A DNA stretch of 64,000 nucleotides from Streptomyces sp. NBRC 109706 (GTDB lineage: Bacteria > Actinomycetota > Actinomycetes > Streptomycetales > Streptomycetaceae): NCBI RefSeq assembly GCF_000974485.1, contig NZ_BBOM01000015.1:56635-120634 (forward strand). Reading direction: 5' to 3'. Below are positions 44,831 through 53,185 of the stretch, in pieces; the stretch's first letter is position 1, and every line of letters begins with the position of its first letter. The position numbers were made by a program, and so were the translations under genes. Below the pieces are notes generated by a model. That model did no database searches, had not been told where the DNA came from, and was given only the letters and a program-made list of their open reading frames with translations.

Positions 44831-47704
44831 TTGCGCGCTCAAGACGTCCTGCTGTTCGAACGTGATAGAGAACTGTCCGGCATGGAGGCCGCCGTCGCGA
44901 GCTGCGCGCACGGGCACGGCCAGCTCCTCATGTTGGAGGGCGCCCCCGGCATGGGCAAGAGTTCCCTGCTCGGCGCCCTGCGCGAGCGCGCCGGCGGGCA
45001 GGGGTTCCATGTCTTCCAGGCCCGCAGTCTGGAGTTCGAAACCGAATTCCCCTATGGCGTTGTTCGACAGCTGTTCGACAACTGGCTCTCCACGCTCGGC
45101 CCGGACGAAAGACGCCGGGTGTTGCGCGGCCCGGCCCGGTTGGCCGCCCCGCTCTTCGACTACAGCGCGGAGTGGGCGCTGGACGGCGACGACGGCCAGG
45201 CGCAGTACTCCTACCTCTACGGCCTTTACTGGATGTGCGTCCATATTGCCGAAACCGCGCCGATCGTCCTTCTGATCGACGACATAGAATTCGTCGATCG
45301 GGCCTCTCTGGGATTCCTCCACTACCTCACCGCACGGCTTGAGGACCGCCCCATCATTTTGGCGATCAGCACCGATCCGGCGGAGAGCGACCACCGGGGC
45401 GAGGTCATCCGGGCCATCACGGCCAACCCGGCGGCGCGGCTGCTGCGGCTCGACCCGCTGTCCGGGGGCGGCGTCCACGAGTATCTGGCCGCCACCCTGG
45501 GCCGCGCCGCCGCCTCCCGCTACGCGGCGGACTGCTATACCGCCACCGGCGGGATCCCGTTCCTGCTACGGGAGTTGGTCGCCGAGCTGTCGGTGGCCGA
45601 GCGCGAGGAGCGCCGGCTCACCCCGGCGCAGGTCGCGGAGATCGCCCCGCCCAAGGTCGTCCATCTGGTGCTGCGCCGGCTCGACCGGCTGCGGCCGGCC
45701 GCCACGGCCCTGATCGAGGCCATGGCGGTGCTGGGCACCGAGGTCGATCTGAAGCACGCCATCGAGATCGCCGGGCTCGACCAGGGCGAGGTCCCCGAGG
45801 TGCAGGGCGCGCTCGCCGACGCCGGACTGCTGCGCCCCGACGTTCCGCCGCGCTTTGTGCACTCCATCGTGCGGGCCGCCGTCTATCGCAACCTCAGCGT
45901 CAGCGCCCGAAACGTCGCCCACGCCCGGGCCGCCAGGGTGCTGGCCGCCACCGAGGCGCCGGTGGCCGATATCGCCCAACACCTGCTGCGCGTCCCGGCG
46001 TCCGGCGATCCGGAGACCGTCGCCCTGCTGCGCGACGCCGCCCGCGAGGCCATCGCCGAACGGGACGACCGGGCCGCGGTGGCCTATCTCACCCGCGCGC
46101 TCCAGGAACCGCCGGCCGCACCGACCCTGTCGAGCCTGCTGGTCGACCTCGGCAAGGCCGAATTACGGTGCGAACTGCCGGACGGGCTCGACCATCTCTC
46201 CCAGGCGGTCGACCTCATCCAGGACCCGTCGCTGCGGGGCCGGGTCGGGCTCGATCTGGTCGCCGCGCTCACCGCGGCCGGCCGCGACCAGGAGGCCGTC
46301 GGCCTGCTGGAGACCCTGCGGGCCGAGGTCAGACACGCACAGGACCCGGAGGAGGCCGCGCTGTTGGATGTGGCGCTGTTGAGCGCCGCGCGCGGCGCCG
46401 CGGGCCCCGGACGGGCCGGCCGGGCCCGACTCCGCCGCGCCGAGGGCAGCGGGGAGCCGACCCAGCCGATCCTCGGGCACGCGCTGGCGGTCGAGCGGGC
46501 CTGGGAGGCGCTGCGCCGGGGCGAGTCGGCCGGCGCGGTCATGGCGCGCGTCGACGACCTGCTGCGGGAGACGTTCGCCGAGGGCCCCTCGCTGCCGATC
46601 CACGACGCCACCGTCTACCCCTGGTGCCTGGCCACGTTTGTCTTCGTGCAGTGCGACCGGATCGACGACGCCGACCGGCTGGTCACCTTCCTGGTCGACG
46701 GCGCGGCCGAGCGCGGCGCGACGCTGGCCGCGCACGCCGGACATGCCCTGCGGGCCTGGGTCCGCGCCGCGTCCGGCCGACTCACCGAGGCGGAGGCCGA
46801 CGCCCGCCGGGCCCTGGAGCAGAACGGGCCCAACCACGCCCATGACGCCACCAGTTACGCCGTGGCCGCACTCGCCGAGGTGCTGACGGCACGTCAGGAG
46901 CACACCGAGGCGAGGGCGTTGCTCGACCAGCACGACGCGGACCATGACGAGTCCGGCTGGTCGACGCCGCTTCGGGTGCCGTTGAGCCTGGCCAGGGGGC
47001 GTCTGCACGCCGCGCAGGGCAGGGCGGACGCGGCGGTCACCGCGCTGGAGCGCGGACGCGAACTCCTGGAGGAGCACGGGCTGCACTTCCCCGCGCTGGC
47101 CTACGCCTGCGAGGCGGCCCTCGTCCGGGTCAGGGCGGGCCGCGCCGACGAGGAGCGGGCCCTGGCCGATGTGCGGCTGATCAACGCGCGAAGCTTCGGC
47201 TCCCCCCGGCTGGTCGCCACCGCGCTGCGGGTCTGCGGGCTGGTCTCGTCCGGCCGGCTGGCCGTCGACTTCCTCCGCGAGGCGGTGGACGTGCTGGCCG
47301 GCACCGAGGTCGCGTTGGACCGCGCCGCCGCCTCCGTCGACCTGGGCGCCGCGCTGCGGGTCGACGGCCGGCTGGACCAGGCGCGGGCCGAGCTGACCCG
47401 GGGCATGGAACGCGCCCAGGCGTGCGGCGCCTGGGGGTTGGCGAAGACCGCCAGGGCCGAACTCGCCGCCATGGGCGTCCGGGTCAGGATCACCAAGGCC
47501 ACCGGGGTGGACGGCCTCACCGCCCAGGAACGCAAGGTCGCCGAGCTGGCGGCCAAGGGCAAGAGCAACCGGGATATCGCGCACTCGCTCTTCGTCACCA
47601 TCAAGACCGTCGAATGGCACCTCAACCGGGCCTACCGCAAGCTGGGCATCGCCTCGCGCGGGGAATTGGCCGGCGCGCTCTCCGGGGAATACGCCATCCG
47701 CTGA
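44831..47704 (+). CDS. Second LAL-family LuxR regulator with a TTA codon (957 aa)
   Basis: The TTG at 44831 is chosen because GGGGGAG lies 5 nt upstream and the protein then starts MRAQDVLLFERDREL, like other LAL proteins; the ATG at 44789 lacks a comparable site. Walker A GAPGMGKSSLL is near residue 38 and Walker B IVLLIDDIEFVD near 142. The C-terminal LuxR helix-turn-helix (LTAQERKVAELAAKG... KTVEWHLNRAYRKL) occupies about the last 60 residues. Codon 445 (46163-46165) is TTA, in the frame coding KAELRCE. In Streptomyces TTA needs the bldA leucyl-tRNA, so translation is likely tied to development. It is the only in-frame TTA I noticed in the window. It lies directly downstream of the loading PKS and upstream of the B12 operon. 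Confidence 0.95.
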   Translation: MRAQDVLLFERDRELSGMEAAVASCAHGHGQLLMLEGAPGMGKSSLLGALRERAGGQGFHVFQARSLEFETEFPYGVVRQLFDNWLSTLGPDERRRVLRGPARLAAPLFDYSAEWALDGDDGQAQYSYLYGLYWMCVHIAETAPIVLLIDDIEFVDRASLGFLHYLTARLEDRPIILAISTDPAESDHRGEVIRAITANPAARLLRLDPLSGGGVHEYLAATLGRAAASRYAADCYTATGGIPFLLRELVAELSVAEREERRLTPAQVAEIAPPKVVHLVLRRLDRLRPAATALIEAMAVLGTEVDLKHAIEIAGLDQGEVPEVQGALADAGLLRPDVPPRFVHSIVRAAVYRNLSVSARNVAHARAARVLAATEAPVADIAQHLLRVPASGDPETVALLRDAAREAIAERDDRAAVAYLTRALQEPPAAPTLSSLLVDLGKAELRCELPDGLDHLSQAVDLIQDPSLRGRVGLDLVAALTAAGRDQEAVGLLETLRAEVRHAQDPEEAALLDVALLSAARGAAGPGRAGRARLRRAEGSGEPTQPILGHALAVERAWEALRRGESAGAVMARVDDLLRETFAEGPSLPIHDATVYPWCLATFVFVQCDRIDDADRLVTFLVDGAAERGATLAAHAGHALRAWVRAASGRLTEAEADARRALEQNGPNHAHDATSYAVAALAEVLTARQEHTEARALLDQHDADHDESGWSTPLRVPLSLARGRLHAAQGRADAAVTALERGRELLEEHGLHFPALAYACEAALVRVRAGRADEERALADVRLINARSFGSPRLVATALRVCGLVSSGRLAVDFLREAVDVLAGTEVALDRAAASVDLGAALRVDGRLDQARAELTRGMERAQACGAWGLAKTARAELAAMGVRVRITKATGVDGLTAQERKVAELAAKGKSNRDIAHSLFVTIKTVEWHLNRAYRKLGIASRGELAGALSGEYAIR

Positions 47705-47732
47705 CGGTCCCGGGCGCAGGCCCGGCTGATAA

Positions 47733-47870
47733 GGTTGTTCAGTTCGTGTGAAGAGAACTCCATATCACCTCCCGTGACGGGGAAGCCGGTCGAAGTCCGG
47801 CACTGTCGCGCAACCGTGGGCCACGATGACGTGGCAAGTCGGGTTACCGCATGGGGGGTTCGTCGGACCG
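47733..47870 (+). promoter_or_regulatory. Cobalamin (B12) riboswitch
   Basis: The conserved core is visible: GGGGAAGCCGGTCGAAGTCC with its pairing CCGGC, then CGCGCAACCGTG (the CCGCAACTGT-like box), a GCCACGATGACGTGGC hairpin, and AAGTCGGGTTACCGC (the CAGGATACC-like box). It ends about 75 nt before the first gene of the B12 uptake operon. The downstream G-rich stretch could mask the ribosome site when cobalamin is bound. The boundaries are approximate. Confidence 0.9.
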
Positions 47871-47943
47871 CTGTCGCGAAAACAGGGGGGTGACATCCGG
47901 CCTCCCGTGCCGTTCCCCTCGTCTTTCTCGCAAGAGATGGGGG

Positions 47944-50928
47944 ATGCAGGAGATGTCGCGGTCGGTTGACATATCGGGGAGACCGCTCCCCCGGCTGCCA
48001 GGACCGCTGGCGGCCGCGCTGACCACGTTTCTGCTGGTCGGCCTCGTCCTCACCGGCGGATCCGCCGCCCGGGCGACGAGCGACGGGGTGGCCGCCGGCA
48101 ACAGCTCCCGCTGGCTGGCCGACCAGCTCGACGACGACGGCACCCTCCGCAACCCGCTGGGCGGCACCCTGCCCGACTACGGGCTGATGATCGACGTCCT
48201 GTTCGCCCTGCACGCCTCGGGCGACGGGGCCCTGGCCGACCCGATCGTCGACCATCTGGACCAACAGCGGCACGCCAGCGACTACTTCACCTGGGACGGC
48301 CTGGTGCCGGACCAGGGCTACGACGCCATCATCGTCGGCGGCGCCGCGGCCAAGGTCCTGGTCGCGGCCGAGGTCGCGGGCCGCGACCCGCGCGACTTCG
48401 GCGGCTACGACATGGTCGCCGAGACCCAGGCCGCCATCATGCGCTCGGGCCCCGACAAGGGCCGGATCAGCGACTACTCCAAGAACCCGGACTTCGCCGA
48501 CTTCGTCAGCAACAACGCCAACATGTTCGGCCAGTCGCTGGCCGTCATCGGCCTCGCCGGCGCCGGCCAGAACGACCGGCTGGCCATCGACCGGCTGCTG
48601 AGCCAACAGTGCGCCGAGGGCTACTTCCGCATCTTCTTCGGCTATATCGCCACCGACGAGACCGGCGACCATGTCAACGAGCGCGGCCAGAAGCTCTCCA
48701 CCTGCGACGAGGGCAAGCAGTTCGGCCAGTCCGCGCCCGACGGCGACACCACGGGACTCGCCCTCTCCGCGCTGCTGGCCGCCCGCGCGGCCGGCGCCGA
48801 CGGTCTCGACGAGCCCATCGACCGCACCGTCGGCTGGCTGCGGAACAACCAGGCGGCGAACGGCGGTTGGGGCGGCGGCGTCAGCACCGAGGCGCCCAAC
48901 ACCAACAGCACAGGACTGATCGTCCAGGCCCTCGCCGACGCCGGCGGCGCCGCCGAGGCGGTGACGGACGGCACCGCCTATCTGCGGTCCGCGCAGGTGA
49001 CGGCCGACGCGGACGCCGACAACGCGCTCGCCGCCCATATCGGCGCCATCGCCTACACCCCCGAGGACTACCAGGCGGCCAGAACCGACGGCATGGTCGG
49101 CACCGACACCTGGATCCGGGCCACCGCGCAGGCGTCCCTCGGCCTCTCCCAGACAAGCTTCCACCAGCTCACCGGCGGCGGGACACCGCCCCCAGGGCCC
49201 GACCCAGACCCGGACCCCGACCCGGGTCCCGGCCCCGGACCCGGGCCTGACGAGGACCCGCCGCCGTCACCGTCGCCGACGCCGCCTCCCCGCGAGACCC
49301 CGCGCGGCAACGACAACGCGACGGGCGGCGGCCCCGAAGGACCGAGCGACTGGCCGGACGGCGACCGTCCCGCACCCCCGCCCCCCGGCTCGGACGGCGG
49401 CGAGGTCGTCGTCCCCGACGAGACCGAGGCCGAACCCGGCTCCGACACCCCGGCCGGCCGCCTCGGCGCCTATCTGGCCGGCCAACTGACCAACGGCGAC
49501 CATGTCGAGATCGTCCAGGACGGCGAGACCTATGTCGACTACGACGCCACCGCCGACCTGGTCCTGGCCCTCCGCACCCTCGACGAACAGCCACAGGTCG
49601 TCGCCCGCGCGACCGAGTTCCTACTCACCGAGGACTCCATCAACGCCTACGCCCACGGCGCCCCCTACGAAGACACCACCGCCGCCTACGCCGAACCCCT
49701 GGCCAAACTCCGCCTCATAGCCGGCTTCCTCCCCCCGGATGCCTCCGGCGACGACGCCTCCGGCGAGGGCAGCAGCGCGGCCAGCGGGGGCGACACAGCC
49801 GACGACGGCGAGTCGTCCGGCTCCGCCGGCAACGGCGACGGCGCTTCCGCCAGTGGCCGTGACGCTGGCAGCGACACGGACGGCCCCGCCGGAAACGGCG
49901 GCACCGCCGAAGGCACCGGCTCCGCCGGCGACAGCGGCACGGCCGGGAACGGCGGCACGGCCGGCGACGGCGAATCGTCCGGCTCCGCCGGAAACAGCGA
50001 CGACAACGGCACCGCCGGCGACGGCGCTTCCACCAGTGCCCGTGACGCCGACAACAACACCTCCGGCCCCGCCGGGAACAGCGCCGCCGAAGGCGCCGAA
50101 GGCGCCGGCAGTGGCCGCGAAATGCCGTCCGCACAGGACAGGCTCAGCGACGCCCTCGCCGCGTTGCGCGGCGCGGACGGGGTCTTCACCGATGTGGGTA
50201 CGTATGGCGACGCCTCCGGAGGAACCCGGCGGCATGCCTGGGCCACGTTGGCGACCACGGCCGACGGCGGTGACGCCGGCGCCGCGTCGCTCGCCGTGCT
50301 GATCGAGGCGCAGCGCCCCGACGGGACGTTCCCCGGGACCCTGACCGCCGACGACGGCGATCTGTTCGCCACGGCCCTGGTGGTCGAGGCGCTGGCCGGG
50401 CAGGCCCGGGACGGTGAGCGCGCCGACGTCACCCCGGAGCGGAGCGAGGCACTCGCCGCGGCCGTCGCCGCGTTGAACGCGGCGCCCGGCGCCGACGGGC
50501 TGGTGGTGGGGGACGGCGGCGCGGCCGATCTCCCGTTGAGCGCCGCGCTGGCCGGCGCGCGGCAGGCGGCCGGGATCGATGTCTCGGACACCGCCCGCTC
50601 GTTGGGTGGGCTACTCGGCGAGGACGGTGGCATCGGGCCCGAGCCGGGCGCGGCCAGCGATCTGCCGACCAGCATCGCGGTGGCGCCTGGCGTGGCCGGG
50701 GCCTCCTGGACCAGTGCGCCCAACTCCCCCGTGGTGACGGCCGGTTCGGGCGCCGTCGACGCGGCGGCCGATGATTCGGCCGGTGGTCCGCCCGGGGCCG
50801 GGGACGGCATGTCGGCCTGGACGATCTCCGGGCTGGTGGCCGGCGGGTTCGCGGTGGCCGTGGCGCTGTTCTTCGCGGTGCGTCATCTCATCATCCGGAA
50901 CAAGACTCGCAAGGCGGTGGCAGCGTGA
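47944..50928 (+). CDS. Secreted, membrane-anchored alpha/alpha-barrel (prenyltransferase/terpenoid-cyclase-like repeat) protein, probable B12-capture component
   Basis: The start is ATG 47944 or 47953; GGGGG lies just upstream. The protein of about 994 aa has a Sec signal peptide (hydrophobic stretch about 20-35, ending ARAT). A first helical-repeat domain (about 45-415) has the D-T-x-L-A and NGGWGGG-type motifs of the terpenoid cyclase/prenyltransferase toroid fold. Then comes a Pro/Asp/Gly linker, a second related domain interrupted by about 150 residues rich in Gly, Ser, Asp and Thr, and a C-terminal transmembrane helix followed by a basic tail. The human intrinsic factor and transcobalamin alpha-domains share this fold. 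The riboswitch in front and the ECF transporter behind support a role in binding cobalamin at the cell surface. That role is inferred; no enzyme active site is evident. Its TGA overlaps the next start (GTGA). Confidence 0.85.
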   Translation: MQEMSRSVDISGRPLPRLPGPLAAALTTFLLVGLVLTGGSAARATSDGVAAGNSSRWLADQLDDDGTLRNPLGGTLPDYGLMIDVLFALHASGDGALADPIVDHLDQQRHASDYFTWDGLVPDQGYDAIIVGGAAAKVLVAAEVAGRDPRDFGGYDMVAETQAAIMRSGPDKGRISDYSKNPDFADFVSNNANMFGQSLAVIGLAGAGQNDRLAIDRLLSQQCAEGYFRIFFGYIATDETGDHVNERGQKLSTCDEGKQFGQSAPDGDTTGLALSALLAARAAGADGLDEPIDRTVGWLRNNQAANGGWGGGVSTEAPNTNSTGLIVQALADAGGAAEAVTDGTAYLRSAQVTADADADNALAAHIGAIAYTPEDYQAARTDGMVGTDTWIRATAQASLGLSQTSFHQLTGGGTPPPGPDPDPDPDPGPGPGPGPDEDPPPSPSPTPPPRETPRGNDNATGGGPEGPSDWPDGDRPAPPPPGSDGGEVVVPDETEAEPGSDTPAGRLGAYLAGQLTNGDHVEIVQDGETYVDYDATADLVLALRTLDEQPQVVARATEFLLTEDSINAYAHGAPYEDTTAAYAEPLAKLRLIAGFLPPDASGDDASGEGSSAASGGDTADDGESSGSAGNGDGASASGRDAGSDTDGPAGNGGTAEGTGSAGDSGTAGNGGTAGDGESSGSAGNSDDNGTAGDGASTSARDADNNTSGPAGNSAAEGAEGAGSGREMPSAQDRLSDALAALRGADGVFTDVGTYGDASGGTRRHAWATLATTADGGDAGAASLAVLIEAQRPDGTFPGTLTADDGDLFATALVVEALAGQARDGERADVTPERSEALAAAVAALNAAPGADGLVVGDGGAADLPLSAALAGARQAAGIDVSDTARSLGGLLGEDGGIGPEPGAASDLPTSIAVAPGVAGASWTSAPNSPVVTAGSGAVDAAADDSAGGPPGAGDGMSAWTISGLVAGGFAVAVALFFAVRHLIIRNKTRKAVAA

Positions 50929-52001
50929 CGACCCTTCCAAACACGCCGTGGCGGCGGCTGCTCGGGCTGATGGCCGTGGCCGCGTTGTTCGCGGCGCTTC
51001 TGGTGCCGGCGCCGGCGGCGCGGGCCGTCGACCACAGCAAGGGGCATCCGGGGTTCTGCGAGAACAGCACCGGTGTGACGGTGGTGATCGACTTCCAGGA
51101 GCTGGGTGGCACCACCATCGTGCGTTGCTATCCCTCGGGCACCAGGGGCACAGGACTGGACGCACTGAAGGGCGCGGGGTTCCAGATCGAGGGGGCCCAG
51201 CGGTGGGGTGAGTCGTTCATCTGCCGGATAGAGAACCGGCCTTCGGCGGTGGAGGAGATCCCCATCGAGGACAACGAGGGCTATCGGGAGGCGTGCATCG
51301 ACACGCCGCCGGCCGCCGCCTACTGGTCGTACTGGCACGCGGGCAACAACTGCGGCTGGCAGTACAGCCAGTGGGGGGTGAAGAACCGGGACTTCATCCC
51401 GGGTGGCTTCGAGGGCTGGTCGTTCTCGTTGAACGCGACGGCGGACAGCAACCCGACGCCCCGGATCGCGCCGGTCCGGCCCGGGACGGAGGGCGGCGAG
51501 TGCAACGCGCCCGAAGAGCCGGCGCCGATCACCAATGACCCGGACGAGCGCCAGCCGGGCTCCCAGTCCGCCGGCGCCGGCCAGGGCCCGGACGGCACCG
51601 ACGGCGGTTCCTCCGGCGGTAACGGCGGTAACGGCGGCGGAGGCAACGGCACCGGCGCAGGCGGCCAGGAGAGCGAGAACGGGAACGCCTCCCAGGGCGC
51701 CGAGGAAGCGAACGACGCGGACGACACCGAGGACGGGAACGGCGAGGAGGGCACGGACGGCGAGGACGGCGCGTTGCCGCCGCCGGTGCCCCGGCCCAGC
51801 GCCGATCCGTCCACGCCGCCCGATCCGGCGGCGAATGTGACGTTCACGGGTGGCGAGGAGGCGGCGGACGTCAACGACGTCATCAGGGAGCAGTCGGGGG
51901 CGAGTGCGGCCGCGCCCTGGGTGGCCGCCGGCGCGCTGGTGCTGTTGGCGGGGGCGGCCTGGCTGACCGCCCGACGGCGTAGGCGGGCGCGCGAGTCCTG
52001 A
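50925..52001 (+). CDS. Secreted membrane-anchored DUF4430-like (transcobalamin C-domain-like) protein
   Basis: A 358-aa protein starting at GTG 50925, overlapping the previous stop by 4 nt, so probably translationally coupled. It has a signal peptide (LLGLMAVAALFAALLVPAPA, cleavage near ARA-VD). The single folded domain (about 40-190) has VTVVIDF, a GLDALKGAGF segment and YWSYWHAGNNCGWQYSQWG, the layout of DUF4430, which forms the small beta domain of intrinsic factor and transcobalamin. Paired Cys suggest disulfides. A long Gly/Asn/Asp/Glu-rich spacer and a C-terminal transmembrane helix with an RRRRR-type tail follow. It likely works with the preceding alpha/alpha-barrel protein as the second half of a cobalamin clamp. 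The domain call is by pattern and needs a profile search. Confidence 0.75.
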   Translation: MTTLPNTPWRRLLGLMAVAALFAALLVPAPAARAVDHSKGHPGFCENSTGVTVVIDFQELGGTTIVRCYPSGTRGTGLDALKGAGFQIEGAQRWGESFICRIENRPSAVEEIPIEDNEGYREACIDTPPAAAYWSYWHAGNNCGWQYSQWGVKNRDFIPGGFEGWSFSLNATADSNPTPRIAPVRPGTEGGECNAPEEPAPITNDPDERQPGSQSAGAGQGPDGTDGGSSGGNGGNGGGGNGTGAGGQESENGNASQGAEEANDADDTEDGNGEEGTDGEDGALPPPVPRPSADPSTPPDPAANVTFTGGEEAADVNDVIREQSGASAAAPWVAAGALVLLAGAAWLTARRRRRARES

Positions 52002-53185
52002 TGCGCCGGGCGACGTTCACCACGTACTTCCTGCCCCGGGATCTGCATCCGGCCGCCTGGTGGGTGTGGGCGTTGGGGCTCGCGGTGGCCGCGAGTCGGA
52101 CGACCAACCCGTGGTTGCTGCTGACGGTGGTGGCCATCGCCTGCCATGTGGTGGTGTCCCGCAGGTCGGACGCGCCCTGGGCGATGGCGTTCCGGATGTA
52201 TCTGTGGCTCGGTCTGGCGATCGTGCTGATCCGGGTGTTCTTCCGGCTGGTGTTCGGCGGCGCCGAGGGGTCGACGATCGTGCTGCGGCTGCCGGAGATT
52301 CCGCTGCCGGCCTGGGCGGCGGGGATTCGGCTCTTCGGCGATGTGTCGGCCGAGTCGCTGCTGGGCGGCTTCTATGACGGGCTGCGGCTGGCGACGATGG
52401 TGATCTGTCTGGGGGCGGCCAACGCGTTGGCCAATCCGAAGCGGCTGCTGAAGGCGATGCCGTCGGCGCTCTACGAGGTGGGGACGGCCGTGGTGATCGC
52501 CCTCTCGGTGTTTCCGCAGCTGGCGGAGAGCGTCCAACGGGTGCGGCGGGCACGGAAGTTGCGCGGTGGTGGTGGTGGCGAGGGTCGGATGAACGGGCTG
52601 CGGGCGGTGGTCATTCCGGTGCTGGCCGACGCGTTGGACCGTTCGCTGCGTCTTGCCGCGTCGATGGACTCCCGTGGCTATGGGCGGGCCGGCAAGGTCG
52701 CCGCGCGGGCGCGGCTGCTGACCGGGCTGTTGATGATCGTCGGCCTGTTGGGCGTCTGCGTGGGGGTGTACGCCACCTTGGACGGGACCACGCCGCGGTT
52801 CCTGGCGACGCCGGTGCTGGTGCCGAGTCTGCTGGTGGCGCTGGTCGGCTTCAGGTTGGCGGGGGCGCGGGTGCCGCGCACCCGTTATCGGCCGGACCGC
52901 TGGCTGCTGCCGGAGGTGGTGGTGGCGGCCAGCGGGGTCGCGGTCGCGGTGATGCTGTTCGCCACGTCGAGTGTCGATCCGACGAATCTCAATCCGTCGC
53001 TGATCAATCTGGACTGGCCGATGCTGTCCTGGCCGCCGCTGGTCGGGGTGCTGCTCGGGGTGCTGCCGGCGTTCCTGTCGCCGCCCCCCGAGTCCCCCCA
53101 TGTCGCTTCCGTGCCGCGTTCGTCCGAACAGACCGAACAGACCGAGCAGAACGAACCGAGCGAGAAGACCGAGGAGGTGCGCTGA
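52001..53185 (+). CDS. ECF transporter transmembrane (T) component
   Basis: A 394-aa integral membrane protein starting at ATG 52001, which overlaps the previous TGA by one base. It has several hydrophobic helices in its N-terminal and C-terminal halves. Between them is the cytoplasmic coupling region with two Ala-Arg-Gly-type helices (ARKLRGGG near 187 and SMDSRGYGR near 225), the hallmark of CbiQ/EcfT proteins that grip the two ATPases. The hydrophilic tail is rich in Glu, Gln and Thr. Together with the next two genes it forms a complete ECF importer. Placement behind the cobalamin riboswitch makes vitamin B12 or a precursor the likely cargo. Confidence 0.88.
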   Translation: MRRATFTTYFLPRDLHPAAWWVWALGLAVAASRTTNPWLLLTVVAIACHVVVSRRSDAPWAMAFRMYLWLGLAIVLIRVFFRLVFGGAEGSTIVLRLPEIPLPAWAAGIRLFGDVSAESLLGGFYDGLRLATMVICLGAANALANPKRLLKAMPSALYEVGTAVVIALSVFPQLAESVQRVRRARKLRGGGGGEGRMNGLRAVVIPVLADALDRSLRLAASMDSRGYGRAGKVAARARLLTGLLMIVGLLGVCVGVYATLDGTTPRFLATPVLVPSLLVALVGFRLAGARVPRTRYRPDRWLLPEVVVAASGVAVAVMLFATSSVDPTNLNPSLINLDWPMLSWPPLVGVLLGVLPAFLSPPPESPHVASVPRSSEQTEQTEQNEPSEKTEEVR

